Positions 16,284 to 25,485 of a stretch of 64,000 nt of DNA are shown here, in pieces; positions within the stretch are counted from its first letter, which is position 1; every line of letters begins with the position of its first letter. The notes under the pieces are model-generated. The model ran no database searches. It worked only from the letters and a program-made list of their open reading frames with translations, and was not told the DNA's origin. A program made the translations under genes and the position numbers. The stretch comes from JAPOVO01 sp026708165 (GTDB lineage Bacteria; Chloroflexota; UBA11872; VXNJ01): positions 434,001-498,000 of the forward strand of contig OZ242360.1 in assembly GCA_965208775.1 (NCBI GenBank), given 5' to 3'.

Positions 16284-17396
16284 TCAGGCCGTGCAGGTCG
16301 CGCGTTGGAGAGCACTGGCGACGATTTCCTCCTCGCCGTCTCTTAGCGTGCTCGGCGCCATGCAGAACTCGCCTCGGTATCCCCACAGATAGACCGGCGG
16401 GTCTCCCGCCGTAAGCCGTTCCAGCAAGTCGTCCTTGGATAGTCCAAGCTCATCCTCGTCCACTGCAAACCGCACCGACGGTATGCCTCTGGCTTCCCAG
16501 AAAAACACTTCAGCCGTCAGCCCGCGGACATTTTCCACGGCAGACGCTATCCGCTCGCACATCGCCTGCCACCGTTTGCGGTCGGCCTCGTGGTCTCTCG
16601 TGAAGTACCGTTCCACGGCCGTGAGCAACCCAACCATCTCCTCCTTGGCGACCTTCATCGACCGGCCGACGGAATGATTGGGGTTCGAATTCAACATAGC
16701 CGCCTTGATGAGTCCGGCCTTTCCACAGAGTATTCCAGTGCCCTGGGGGCCTTCCAGACCCTTACCGCCGCTGAACGTGAGCAGGTCCGCGCCTGACGCG
16801 GGCACGTCGATCAAATTGCTCAAGGGGGGCAGTACTACGGACGCGTCGACGATTACCGGGACTCCTCGTTCGTGAGCGATGGCGACCACCCGCTCAAGCG
16901 AGACGCCGCGCCTCCAAACTCCTGAAAGGGGCAAGAGGCTGTACAGAAAGGCCGCCGTGCCGGGCCCCAGCGAGCCGGCAATCTCCGCCTCGGTCGCGCC
17001 TTCCGGCCCGCCGATTTCCACCAGCGTCCCTCCGGCTACCCGGAGGCTTTGGTTGTAATCGCTTCGGTGAAGAGCCTGTACGACAAACTCATCACGCATA
17101 CCGGTCGTATCCGGAAGCTGCTGGATCTTCTTCTCATCCGACCCAGTCATGCACGCCGCAGCGGCCAGGAGAAGCCCTCCCGCAGCGCCTGAACACACCA
17201 TCGCCGCCTCGGTCTCCAGAAGTCCGGCGATACGCTGACCGATCTTCTCATTCAGCTCCACGATGGAAACAAAGTGCCGGGACGCCTCGGCCATGGCTTC
17301 CAGCACCTCGGGAGCCATTATCGATCCGCCGATCCGAGTTACGTTTCCCTGCGCGTTCACGATCTTGGTGACTCCGAGCCGGTCGTATACGTCCAT
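16284..17396 (-). CDS. SelA-like PLP-dependent enzyme (possible sugar-acid ammonia-lyase/aldolase type)
   Basis: A 370-residue fold-type I PLP enzyme of the L-seryl-tRNA(Sec) selenium transferase-like family. Visible are the N-terminal YDRLGVTKIVNAQGNVTRIGG, EAAMVCSGAAGGLLLAAAACM, PVIVDASVVLPPLSNL with the PLP-pyridine aspartate, and LLTFSGGKGLEGPQGTGIL with the Schiff-base lysine. No selB, selD or tRNA-Sec is seen, and non-selenium relatives such as D-glucosaminate-6-phosphate ammonia-lyase fit better than SelA. Start is ATG 17394-17396, five bases after GGAGG. It is convergent with the EF-G paralogue and divergent from acs, with about 280 bases between the two starts that show no gene. Exact reaction unknown. 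Confidence 0.83.
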   Translation of the reverse strand: MDVYDRLGVTKIVNAQGNVTRIGGSIMAPEVLEAMAEASRHFVSIVELNEKIGQRIAGLLETEAAMVCSGAAGGLLLAAAACMTGSDEKKIQQLPDTTGMRDEFVVQALHRSDYNQSLRVAGGTLVEIGGPEGATEAEIAGSLGPGTAAFLYSLLPLSGVWRRGVSLERVVAIAHERGVPVIVDASVVLPPLSNLIDVPASGADLLTFSGGKGLEGPQGTGILCGKAGLIKAAMLNSNPNHSVGRSMKVAKEEMVGLLTAVERYFTRDHEADRKRWQAMCERIASAVENVRGLTAEVFFWEARGIPSVRFAVDEDELGLSKDDLLERLTAGDPPVYLWGYRGEFCMAPSTLRDGEEEIVASALQRATCTA

Positions 17397-17678
17397 CAAG
17401 CCCTCCGCAATAGTCCAAAGCGACCGCTCGGCCCCGAATGCCCAAAAAGGGCCTGTTCAGTCAGCGTGCCAGTGCGTATCCAAAGCGATCTCACCGTGAC
17501 AGTCTAAGGTCGAATGTCTAATATTTGCCTCCGAAAACACAATCGCGTCCGCGCCGCCAATTAGAGTTGCGCGGCGTCCCCGATCCATTCAAATTGCATT
17601 CAAGAGGTTAGGCCTAAAGCCGGCGAGACTGGCGCCTACCGGCTGTCACCCCGGCCGCTCGCGGAGTTGGAGGATGAA

Positions 17679-19673
17679 ATGGCTGAAGCAGAGGGAGACC
17701 AGGTCCAGGTAAGCACTTTCGAGCCGCCGGATGAATTCGCGCGGGATGCCCACGTCGGCAGCTTCGAGCAATACGAGGAACTGCATCGTCGGAGTCTCGA
17801 AGAACCTGAGTCGTTTTGGCGTGAGATAACGGACCAGTTCGTCTGGACGAAGCCCTGGACGAAGCTCCGCGAGTGGAACTTGCCGTTCACCCGCTGGTTC
17901 GTAGACGGCGAGCTGAACATCACGGTGAACTGTCTCGACCGTCACGTCGAAAACGGCCTCGGCGACAAAATTGCTTTCCAGTGGGAAGGCGAGCCGGGGG
18001 ATACGCGCACAGTTAGCTTTCGGGAGCTACTGGACGACACTTGCCGCTTCGCTAACGGCCTGAAAAGCCTCGGACTTCAGAGCGGGGACCGGGTAGTCAT
18101 CTACATGCCCATGATCCCCGAACTGCCGGTGGCGATGCTCGCCTGCGCCCGGCTTGGACTCGTTCACAGCGTCATATTCGGCGGCTTCAGCTCGGATGCG
18201 ATTCGAGACCGCGTTCAGGACGCTTCGGCCCGAGCGATCATCACCGCCGACGGCGGCTGGCGAAGGGGCAAGGTAATCCCCCTGAAGGACAACGTCGACG
18301 GGGCGCTGACCAATGATGAGTGCCCGTCCGTCGAGCACGTAGTGGTCTATGAACGCTGCGAAAACGAAATCGAGATGGCCGACGGACGCGACATCTGGTG
18401 GAACGATCTGATCAAGGGACAGCCGGCGGATTGCGAGCCGGAATCGGTACCCGCCGAGCATCCGTTGTACATCCTCTACACCAGCGGCACGACGGGAAAA
18501 CCGAAGGGAGTCGTCCACGCACAGGGCGGCTACCTGATCCAAACGGCGCTGACGTCCAAGTGGATTTTCGACCTCAAGCCCGACGACATCTACTGGTGCA
18601 CCGCGGACATCGGGTGGGTCACCGGACACAGCTACATCGTCTACGGCATTCTGGCCAACGCGACGACAGGGGTCATGTACGAAGGCGCTCCCGACTTTCC
18701 CGCGCCCGACCGGTTCTGGGAGATAGTCGACAAGTACAACGTCACGGTCTTCTACACCGCGCCCACCGCCATTAGAGCATTCATCAAGTGGGGCGACGAG
18801 TGGCCGGAAAAGCACGACCTGTCCAGCCTGCGCCTCCTGGGCACGGTCGGCGAGCCGATCAATCCCGACGTGTGGCTCTGGTACCGACGCGTTATCGGAG
18901 GCGGCAGCTGTCCGATAGTCGACACATGGTGGCAGACCGAGACGGGCGGCATATTGATAACACCGATCCCCGGGGCCATTACGACTAAACCCGGGTCCGC
19001 GACGCTGCCCTTCCCGGGGGTCGACGCCGACGTGGTGGACGAGTCCGGCAACCCCGTAGCTCCCAACGAGCGAGGGCTTCTGGTCATCAAACGGCCGTGG
19101 CCGTCGATGATCCGAGGCATCTACAAGGACGGCTGGGGCCAGCCTGGGCACGAGAGCGAATTCGGGGACCGCGACCGGTTCTTCGACCAGTATTTCAAGC
19201 GCATTGAGGGCGTATATCTGGCCGGCGACGCAGCCCGCCGAGACAACGACGGCTACTTCTGGATCATCGGCCGGGTGGATGACGTTTTGAACGTCGCCGG
19301 ACACCGAATCGGCACGGCCGAGGTCGAAAGCTGCCTGGTACAGCATCCGGCGGTGGCCGAGGCGGCAGTCATCGGCTTTCCGGACGAGATCACCGGAGAG
19401 GCTGTCGCGGCATTCGTTACGCTACGAGGCAGCTTCGAAGAGAGCAGCGAGCTTCAGGCCGAACTGGTCAATTTCGTGGGTGAGCGAATCGGGCGCTTCG
19501 TCAGGCCGAAGCTTCTGAGGTTCACGCCAGCTCTGCCTAAGACCCGCAGCGGCAAGATCATGCGGCGGCTGCTTCGGGAAATTGCCACGAGCGGCAAGGT
19601 CGTAGGCGATACGACCACTCTCGAAGACATGGCCGCCGTGGCCGCTCTTCAGGGAATCGACGAAGAAGAATAG
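17679..19673 (+). CDS. acs: Acetyl-CoA synthetase (AMP-forming)
   Basis: A 664-residue enzyme that converts acetate, ATP and CoA to acetyl-CoA through acetyl-AMP. Visible landmarks are the Acs N-terminal FWREITDQFVWTKPWTKL, the acyl-adenylate P-loop YTSGTTGKPKGVVHAQGGY, CTADIGWVTGHSYIVYGIL, the adenylate-binding DTWWQTETGG, the hinge region FWIIGRVDDVLNVAGHRIGTAE and the C-terminal acetylatable lysine motif KTRSGKIMRRLLREIA. Length and all motifs match acetate rather than longer-chain enzymes, including the tryptophan of DTWWQTETGG. Start is ATG 17679, five bases after GGAGG. It is monocistronic and divergent from the SelA-like gene. Confidence 0.96.
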   Translation: MAEAEGDQVQVSTFEPPDEFARDAHVGSFEQYEELHRRSLEEPESFWREITDQFVWTKPWTKLREWNLPFTRWFVDGELNITVNCLDRHVENGLGDKIAFQWEGEPGDTRTVSFRELLDDTCRFANGLKSLGLQSGDRVVIYMPMIPELPVAMLACARLGLVHSVIFGGFSSDAIRDRVQDASARAIITADGGWRRGKVIPLKDNVDGALTNDECPSVEHVVVYERCENEIEMADGRDIWWNDLIKGQPADCEPESVPAEHPLYILYTSGTTGKPKGVVHAQGGYLIQTALTSKWIFDLKPDDIYWCTADIGWVTGHSYIVYGILANATTGVMYEGAPDFPAPDRFWEIVDKYNVTVFYTAPTAIRAFIKWGDEWPEKHDLSSLRLLGTVGEPINPDVWLWYRRVIGGGSCPIVDTWWQTETGGILITPIPGAITTKPGSATLPFPGVDADVVDESGNPVAPNERGLLVIKRPWPSMIRGIYKDGWGQPGHESEFGDRDRFFDQYFKRIEGVYLAGDAARRDNDGYFWIIGRVDDVLNVAGHRIGTAEVESCLVQHPAVAEAAVIGFPDEITGEAVAAFVTLRGSFEESSELQAELVNFVGERIGRFVRPKLLRFTPALPKTRSGKIMRRLLREIATSGKVVGDTTTLEDMAAVAALQGIDEEE

Positions 19674-19821
19674 CGGTCGGTTAGGCGTCTCGATTGACTT
19701 GCCCGGTGCGAGGGGCCTTTCCAAAAGCGGTTAGGCCGCGGCGGTTGTGGCGGGTTGGAAGTCCAGCGCCGTCGATGTTTCTTGATGGGTGCTAAGAAGC
19801 CGACACGCTTTGTCGCGGCGC

Positions 19822-20508
19822 TCAGGCTCCGTTTGTCGAACGCACCTCTTCGATTTCCTCGTCCCAGTTTCGCGCGCCCCGGAGAGCCTCGAACGCGAGA
19901 AGCGCCTGAATCGCGAGTACCTTCTTTTCTTTCATCGTATCTTCCTGGGCCTGTGCGACCAGCCGCGCCCGCTCCGTGAGATCGGCCAGCGCGTCATTCG
20001 ACCCGGAGTCAATGGGGCCTGCTACTAGGAGTTTCGCCGCTTCGTCGAAACACTCGCGTACATCCCGGGGATCAGGTCGCGCTATCTCCCCGATCTTCTT
20101 TGCTATCGATTCGAGGCTTGCGGCGAAGTCGGAGTATTTCTGAAGACGTCCATCCATGCGGCCAACCATATAGTCGACATCGCGCTCCAACTCGCGAATG
20201 CGCGCCACTTCGCGTTCGGACAGCGCTTCCGCATCCTTGAGAATATCCACTACCTCGAAGCTACAACCGCAGACATCGCTGTAAGCCGTTTGACGCCCCC
20301 TCGCCGAAGGTTTGTCGGCTAGCTTCCATCTCGTCCCGTTCCACCGAATATCCGGCAGATCGATGTGACCGCCGTCCTCGTGCACGACGACGGGCGGCAG
20401 ACCGTGTCCGCGCTCCCGCAAAGTCAGCCGCCCGGTCTCCAGCTCCTCGACGATCCTCTCGCGGTGTGGAGATGGAGGCATCCAACGGTTTTCCAACTCA
20501 ACTGCCAT
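19822..20508 (-). CDS. Unrecognised coiled-coil protein
   Basis: I do not recognise this 228-residue protein. The N-terminal half is a compact region with WMPPSPHRERIVEELETGRLTL-like segments, a proline-rich PPVVVHEDGGHIDLP turn, and two cysteines in VCGCSFEVVDIL. From about residue 90 it becomes strongly helical and charged (LSEREVARIRELERDVDYMV, then SLESIAKKIGEIARP), ending in a long Ala/Glu/Lys/Arg helix. It has no signal peptide or membrane segment, so it is probably cytoplasmic and coiled-coil or helical. It starts with ATG and is convergent with acs. The downstream 19674-19821 holds no gene and no clear terminator. Its upstream neighbour is the enolase-superfamily gene, 75 bases away on the same strand. 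Confidence 0.65.
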   Translation of the reverse strand: MAVELENRWMPPSPHRERIVEELETGRLTLRERGHGLPPVVVHEDGGHIDLPDIRWNGTRWKLADKPSARGRQTAYSDVCGCSFEVVDILKDAEALSEREVARIRELERDVDYMVGRMDGRLQKYSDFAASLESIAKKIGEIARPDPRDVRECFDEAAKLLVAGPIDSGSNDALADLTERARLVAQAQEDTMKEKKVLAIQALLAFEALRGARNWDEEIEEVRSTNGA

Positions 20509-20583
20509 ATTTCAACCTCTTACAGACTTCGTGTGCTTGTCTCCAAATCACGTGACACTACCAGTGGACTGCCAGGCCGGTGC

Positions 20584-21723
20584 CTACCAATTGGTAACGG
20601 AACCGTCGTCCATGCGCAGTTCATGAGGCGTAGGCATATGGTATGGATAGTCCGCTACCGCTTCCTCGTTAACGTCGACTCCAAGCCCGGGTTCCTCGGG
20701 CAATAGCAAGTATCCATCTTCAAACCGAAGCTGTTGCGGAAACAGATCGGTCATATAGCCCGGCTTGCGATGCAGCTCCTGCACTCCGAAGAGCGGGCTG
20801 GCGACATCGAGATGGGCACAGGATGCGGTGGACACGGGACCGAGCGGGTTGTGCGGCGCGAGCTTTTGATAGTGCGCCTCCGCCCAGCCAGCGATCTTCT
20901 TCGCCTCGGTCAAACCGCCCACGATGCACAGGTCAACGCGGACGTAGTCAATAAGGTCTCGCTCGATCAGAGGCTTGAACTCCCATTTCGTTGCCAATTC
21001 CTCGCCCCCCGCGATGGGGACGTTGGTGTGCTGGCGCACGAAGGCGTAAGCATCCGGATTCTCCGAGCGCACCGGGTCCTCGGCGAAGAAGATATCGTAG
21101 GGCGCGGCGGCGTCGCACAATCTGACCGCGTCGATGGGATCGAGCCGGGTGTGGAAGTCGATGCAGATTTCGATATCGTTTCCAACCGCTTCCCGCACAG
21201 CCGCGAGCAGCTCGACCGTCTGTGGCACCGCCCGGCGCGGTTCGAGTATCCCGCCCGGCTCCTCGGCAACTCCGAACCGGACGAACTTGAACCCTTCGCG
21301 GACTTTGTTCTTTGCGTCAACGGCCATCTCCTCCGGGGTGGCGCCGGTGATGTGGGCGTAACAAACTACCTTGTCCCGGCACTTGCCGCCCAAGAGATCC
21401 CAAACGGGGCGGCCGAGCGCCTTTCCCTTTATGTCCCAAAGCGCCAAGTCGACGGCTGAGATGGCGGCCGTGAGAATTTGGCCTCCCTTGAAGAAGTTAC
21501 CGCGAAACAGACGCTGCCAAATGTGGTCGATCCGCGACGGGTCCTCGCCGCGCAACTGCTGGTCGAAGTGTTGAATTGCGCCCGCGACAGCCAACTCCTT
21601 GCCGGTTATCCCCGCCTCTCCGAGGCCGTAAAGCCCCTCGTCCGTCTCGACCTTTACAAACAGGAAGTTTCGACCCGGTACTCCCGAATTGACCGGAATC
21701 GCTCTGATTTTTGTGATCTTCAT
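20584..21723 (-). CDS. Enolase-superfamily sugar-acid dehydratase (mandelate racemase/galactonate dehydratase group)
   Basis: A 379-residue enzyme of the enolase superfamily that abstracts a proton alpha to a carboxylate, most likely dehydrating a sugar acid. The N-terminal capping domain (MKITKIRAIPV, LGEAGITGKELAVAGAI) is followed by the barrel. Metal ligands appear in CIDFHTRLDP (Asp, with the following His), FFAEDPV (Glu) and AGGEELATKWE (Glu); a catalytic histidine is in LAPHNPLGPVSTASCAH. Arrangement and the FHTRLDP segment resemble galactonate/mannonate dehydratases more than muconate cycloisomerases. Such enzymes are abundant in SAR202 Chloroflexota. It starts with ATG, divergent from the membrane protein at 21802. 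Substrate is not predictable from sequence alone. Confidence 0.9.
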   Translation of the reverse strand: MKITKIRAIPVNSGVPGRNFLFVKVETDEGLYGLGEAGITGKELAVAGAIQHFDQQLRGEDPSRIDHIWQRLFRGNFFKGGQILTAAISAVDLALWDIKGKALGRPVWDLLGGKCRDKVVCYAHITGATPEEMAVDAKNKVREGFKFVRFGVAEEPGGILEPRRAVPQTVELLAAVREAVGNDIEICIDFHTRLDPIDAVRLCDAAAPYDIFFAEDPVRSENPDAYAFVRQHTNVPIAGGEELATKWEFKPLIERDLIDYVRVDLCIVGGLTEAKKIAGWAEAHYQKLAPHNPLGPVSTASCAHLDVASPLFGVQELHRKPGYMTDLFPQQLRFEDGYLLLPEEPGLGVDVNEEAVADYPYHMPTPHELRMDDGSVTNW

Positions 21724-21801
21724 TGTCGTCCTGCTCCGCGGTAAGGCGGCTTCGCGCCTTTAGAATGATGCAGCGAGGAAGAGTCGGAGGCGTTTACCAT
21801 C

Positions 21802-22434
21802 TTGAATCCATTCGAGTCTATAACCGAGCTGGTGGAGCTTGGCGCTGCGGTAGTCGCCGCCGCCGGCTTGGGCCTGCTAATTGTAGTCGTCGCGGTGGCC
21901 GCAATCATTGCGTATCTCGCCGTTAAGGCGCACGCGTCGGGTTACCTTACGTTTTCGCTTCGAGCCGCGGTAACGTGGTATGCCCACCTGATTCAGGCTT
22001 TGGCTGTCGTAATGCTGGCGGTTGGAACCGCCTCGCTTTTGAACGTGGGCGTAGGCGCGGCGGCAGGACCCGGATACAGCTTCCCGGAAGGCGTCACGTC
22101 CGCCGACTTTCCATCAATCACCTACGAGGCGGTCGTGTTGGTTGGCACAGGACTGATAGTCCTGCTCGTTCACCAGCGGTTCGAGCGCCTGGTCGACCCG
22201 GATCGAGCCGGGAGAGTAGCAAGGCGATTTCGGCTGGCGGCGCTCTCGGCAGCGTTCGGCATTGCCGTCATTCTGCTTCTCCTTTTCTCCGGCCTGAGCC
22301 TGGTCGAGTATCACGTTGAATCGGCCGGCGGCCCAGCCCCGGGGCGCATGCTATCGGGGCTGGCGGTGGCCATCTTCTTCTGGATACACGCGCTGCTGGT
22401 GCTGAAGAGGGAGATCGACTCGAACGGCGAATGA
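21802..22434 (+). CDS. Five-helix integral membrane protein, unknown function
   Basis: A 210-residue protein with about five hydrophobic segments (residues 12-41, 60-82, 108-124, 144-166 and 181-201) joined by short loops. An Arg-rich loop (GRVARRFR) near residue 137 suggests that side is cytoplasmic. I recognise no domain. The start appears to be TTG at 21802, 11 bases after GGAGG, which is a rather long spacing; no ATG occurs before the first helix. It is divergent from the enolase-superfamily gene and convergent with the TPR gene. Hydrophobic periodicity over its whole length supports it as real. Confidence 0.72.
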   Translation: MNPFESITELVELGAAVVAAAGLGLLIVVVAVAAIIAYLAVKAHASGYLTFSLRAAVTWYAHLIQALAVVMLAVGTASLLNVGVGAAAGPGYSFPEGVTSADFPSITYEAVVLVGTGLIVLLVHQRFERLVDPDRAGRVARRFRLAALSAAFGIAVILLLLFSGLSLVEYHVESAGGPAPGRMLSGLAVAIFFWIHALLVLKREIDSNGE

Positions 22435-22497
22435 CCCTTTTCGTGAGAGACAGGGCCAACAGGCTTATCTGTGCGCCCAGTATGACCTCGGCTGAGG

Positions 22498-23367
22498 CTA
22501 TACCCGTAGCCTTGCCAGACGCTTTCTTGCTCTAACCCCAAGGTTCGAATTGGGGCTCAATTCAACGATTTTACGGAAGTCGGCGGTAGCGCTGGCCCCA
22601 TCGCCAAGACGCACGAACGCGGTGGCCCGGTTGTAATAGGCTTGGGGGCGGTTGGGCGCAATCTCGATCGCGGCGGTGTAGTCCTCGATTGCATCCGTCA
22701 ATTGATGATTGGCGAGATAAGCGTTGCCCCTGTTGTTCAACGCGTTGACGTGCCCGGGATCGATCGAGATTGCCCGGCTGTAGTCTCTTATCGCTGAATG
22801 CAGATGGCCAAGCTTCCGGTTGGCAACGCCGCGATTGTAAAAAGCGTCGCTGCGCGTGGGGTTCCGTTCAACAGCTTGGGTGAAGTCCTTGATCGCCGCC
22901 GCCAGGTCGCCGCGTCTCCCGTGAATCTTGCCGCGCCGCTCGTATGGCCCCGGATCGTCTGGATCGAGCTTGATGAGCGAATCGTAGTCGTGAATTGCGA
23001 GGGAAGGCTGCTCAAGCACCTCATAGCAGCGGGCCCTGCTATAGAAGCCGGCCTTTCGCTCGGGACTCAGCTCGATTACGGCGCGGTAGTCAGCAACCGC
23101 CTTCCGCATCTCGCGCCTGTCCTCGTATAGCCTGCCTCGCTGGAAGAATGCGTCCGCGTCGCCGGGGTCGACCTTGATGACGGCGGTAAAGTCCGCCAGG
23201 GCTTTTTCGGAGTTTCCCTGACCGATGTGCGCCAAGGCGCGCGCACTCAGCGCCACGGTGTTTTCCGGCTCCAAGCGCAATGCGGCGTCAAACTGGCTTA
23301 TGGCCTCGCCCCACCGCCCCTTACCGGCGTAATTCAATCCCTCTTCGATTGACTCTTTCGCACTCAC
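22498..23367 (-). CDS. TPR-repeat protein (eight tandem repeats)
   Basis: A 289-residue protein made almost entirely of eight 34-residue tetratricopeptide repeats, each close to the consensus 'A..NRG.A....G....AI.DY..AI.IDP'. Clear examples are residues near DAFYNRGVANRKLGHLHSAI and NALNNRGNAYLANHQLTDAI. A short basic tail (VRARKRLARLRV) follows. There is no signal peptide or membrane helix, so it is a cytoplasmic protein-interaction scaffold; its partner cannot be inferred. It starts with GTG, is convergent with the membrane-protein gene and divergent from the M50 peptidase gene. Confidence 0.93.
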   Translation of the reverse strand: MSAKESIEEGLNYAGKGRWGEAISQFDAALRLEPENTVALSARALAHIGQGNSEKALADFTAVIKVDPGDADAFFQRGRLYEDRREMRKAVADYRAVIELSPERKAGFYSRARCYEVLEQPSLAIHDYDSLIKLDPDDPGPYERRGKIHGRRGDLAAAIKDFTQAVERNPTRSDAFYNRGVANRKLGHLHSAIRDYSRAISIDPGHVNALNNRGNAYLANHQLTDAIEDYTAAIEIAPNRPQAYYNRATAFVRLGDGASATADFRKIVELSPNSNLGVRARKRLARLRV

Positions 23368-23597
23368 GATTGCTAGGTCTCAGCCTCCAACGCACCGACA
23401 ATCCGCGAATTGCACCACTCCTAGTCGGACTGGCTGAGGTTGATATTAGCGCAGACAAGCTGCAACAAAGCTCGGAATGAAAGTCACAGATGCGGTCTTG
23501 GAGTCTAATCTTGTTAGAGGGACGACCGTTGTCCCACCGAACGACTTCCTGGTCTCCATCGCAATTCAACCGACACAGAAAGGACTGCCATCAAAGA

Positions 23598-24251
23598 ATG
23601 GGTCTTTTGAGCCTAGCGAACGATCCACGACTACTGATATCTGCGGTGATCGGCTTCATCGTCGCGATCTCCGTACACGAAGCATGTCACGCCTTGGCAG
23701 CCACGTGGCTCGGCGATCCCACGCCGAAGAGCCAGGGACGGCTTACGCTCAACCCGCTGCGCCACCTTGACTTCATGGGAACTCTGCTGCTCGTCGTCGC
23801 CGGATTCGGCTGGGGGAAACCGGTTATCGTGAATCCGTATAACCTCCGCTACGGGGTACGTAGAGGGACGGCGATCGTCTCCGTGGCAGGGCCGGCATCG
23901 AACCTCATGCTGGCGGCCCTGCTGGGGACCGTATTTGCTCAGATTTCGAGCGGATCTTCAGGAATCTTGTCCAATAGCGAGCTCCTCGGTTTCGTTCTCA
24001 TCTACACGATTACCATTAACATCGTGCTGGCGGTGTTCAATCTGATTCCAGTTCCGCCGCTCGACGGTTTCGGAGTGCTCTACGGCGTGGTACCACGCGA
24101 GACCGCACAAGCCCTCGAGCCGCTTCGCCGGTACGGCCCGCTGATACTGTTTGGCGTGATTATCCTCGGGCCTATCTTCGGCATTAGACTGTTCGAGGGT
24201 CTGCTGCTTCCGCCGGTGGAGTACCTGAGAAATCTATTCATCGGACTTTAG
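23598..24251 (+). CDS. Site-2-protease-like M50 family membrane metallopeptidase
   Basis: A 217-residue integral membrane protein with the S2P landmarks: zinc-binding HEACH in the first helix (SVHEACHALAATWLGDPTP), GRLTLNPLRHLDFMGTLL in the second, AGPASNLMLAALL in the third, and the C-terminal aspartate motif LIPVPPLDGFGVL. It is the short form without PDZ domain, as in many bacterial 'site-2 protease family' proteins that lie beside scpA. I start at ATG 23598; an open frame extends upstream to 23490 but lacks membrane character. An HD-domain gene starts eight bases after its stop, followed by scpA-scpB, so the four are likely one operon. Confidence 0.9.
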   Translation: MGLLSLANDPRLLISAVIGFIVAISVHEACHALAATWLGDPTPKSQGRLTLNPLRHLDFMGTLLLVVAGFGWGKPVIVNPYNLRYGVRRGTAIVSVAGPASNLMLAALLGTVFAQISSGSSGILSNSELLGFVLIYTITINIVLAVFNLIPVPPLDGFGVLYGVVPRETAQALEPLRRYGPLILFGVIILGPIFGIRLFEGLLLPPVEYLRNLFIGL

Positions 24252-24258
24252 ATACAGG

Positions 24259-24726
24259 TTGGGGCAGTTCCTGCGCGCCTTGTTCCCAACCGCGCCAGCG
24301 GAGCTACCATCGAGGGCCCAGATATTGCTCAACGAGCGCGAGCTGCAACTCTTCAATCGAATGATGCCGTTCGACCGGGGCCACTCTATCGAGGTCTTTA
24401 GGCGAGTTGCGGAAATGTCACCGAACAACCGAGTGGTCCAGACGGCCGCATTGTTGCACGACGTGGGCAAGGGCAAGCCGCGGCTGAGCCATAGGGTTGC
24501 ATTGGTGCTCGCGCAGAGCTTCGGCTTCGATCTGTCGCGTTGGCGCCAAGCCCCCGCTCGAACGTTTCGTGGCAGCGTGTACAGTCTCGCGAATCATGGC
24601 GAGGTCGGCGCCCGGTTTCTTGAAGCCGCCGGGAGCGATCCGAGAGCTGTAGCGATAGTGCGAGGCGGAGACTCGACGACGATGGAGGAAGCTGAATTGC
24701 TGACTAACGTCGACGCCCGATGTTAG
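24259..24726 (+). CDS. Small HD-domain protein
   Basis: A 155-residue protein with an HD-type metal-dependent phosphohydrolase core: an upstream histidine in DRGHSIEVFRRVAEM, the doublet in TAALLHDVGKGKPRLS and a later histidine in SLANHGEVGARFLEAAGSDP. Typical HD proteins cleave nucleotides, cyclic dinucleotides or phosphoesters; this one has little beyond the core domain and its substrate is unknown. The start is TTG at 24259, the only start-like codon after the preceding stop. Its end overlaps the scpA start by seven bases (ATGTTAG), suggesting translational coupling. Confidence 0.82.
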   Translation: MGQFLRALFPTAPAELPSRAQILLNERELQLFNRMMPFDRGHSIEVFRRVAEMSPNNRVVQTAALLHDVGKGKPRLSHRVALVLAQSFGFDLSRWRQAPARTFRGSVYSLANHGEVGARFLEAAGSDPRAVAIVRGGDSTTMEEAELLTNVDARC

Positions 24727-25475
24727 GTAGCTGGCGAACCGGGACCCCCGCGTCTCCGCTGGCCAAGTTCAATCTCGAGCTGGACTCGTTCGACGGGCCG
24801 TTCGACTTGCTGGTGCACCTGATCGAGAATCAGGGGTTCGACATCACGACTGTGTCGTTGCAGGCTGTGACTTCACAGTACTTGTCCTACGTGGAGGACC
24901 TTCAACGACAATCCGCCTACGCTGAAGCCACGTCGGAGTTTCTCGCAGTGGCGTCTCAGCTTCTGTTTCTCAAGTCCCAGGCATTCCTGCCGTCGCAGGC
25001 TGATGAGGAGGACGCGGGCGGGGCCATGGGACTAGCCGACCGGCTGCGTGTCTACAGCGCTTACCGAAAGCTAGCCGCCGAGCTGGACGAATTACAGCTA
25101 TGCGATAGGCCGTCATTTCCGCGAATGGCGCCACCACCGGAGCTTGCGCCCGAATTACCAGATAATTGGCAGGACGTATCCGAGCTTGTATTCGCCCTGG
25201 ACTCGATACGTGAGCGGCGTAACGAGAATGAAGCCAGAGTAGCCGTGCCGCTATTGCGCTTGAATCTCGAAGAACGCGTCCAATCAATAAAGAGGACCAT
25301 GATGAGAGTTGGGGAGATAACGTTCGACGCCTTGATTGGGGAATGCAGCTCGAGGAGCGATGTCGTCCATACGTTCCTTGCAGTCCTTCACCTCGTGGCT
25401 CGGCGCAGCGTGACGGTGGGTCAAAGAAAGGCGTTTGGGCCGATAACGATTTCGCCTGTCGAGGACGACGGTTAG
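24720..25475 (+). CDS. scpA: Segregation and condensation protein A
   Basis: The kleisin subunit of bacterial condensin (Smc-ScpAB), which bridges Smc heads to organise and segregate the chromosome. The 251-residue protein has the diagnostic N-terminal LDSFDGPFDLLVHLIENQGFDI, then TSQYLSYV, FLAVASQLLFLKSQAFLP, and a C-terminal winged-helix region (EITFDALIGECSSRSDVVHTFLAVLHLV). Start is ATG 24720, overlapping the end of the HD gene. scpB follows with a 10-base gap. smc is not in the window. Confidence 0.95.
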   Translation: MLGSWRTGTPASPLAKFNLELDSFDGPFDLLVHLIENQGFDITTVSLQAVTSQYLSYVEDLQRQSAYAEATSEFLAVASQLLFLKSQAFLPSQADEEDAGGAMGLADRLRVYSAYRKLAAELDELQLCDRPSFPRMAPPPELAPELPDNWQDVSELVFALDSIRERRNENEARVAVPLLRLNLEERVQSIKRTMMRVGEITFDALIGECSSRSDVVHTFLAVLHLVARRSVTVGQRKAFGPITISPVEDDG

Positions 25476-25485
25476 CGGCGAGCCG

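Noticed and set aside
16284..17396. Selenocysteine synthesis from the SelA-like gene.
   Set aside because: No selB, selD or tRNA-Sec is visible and the family contains many enzymes unrelated to selenium.
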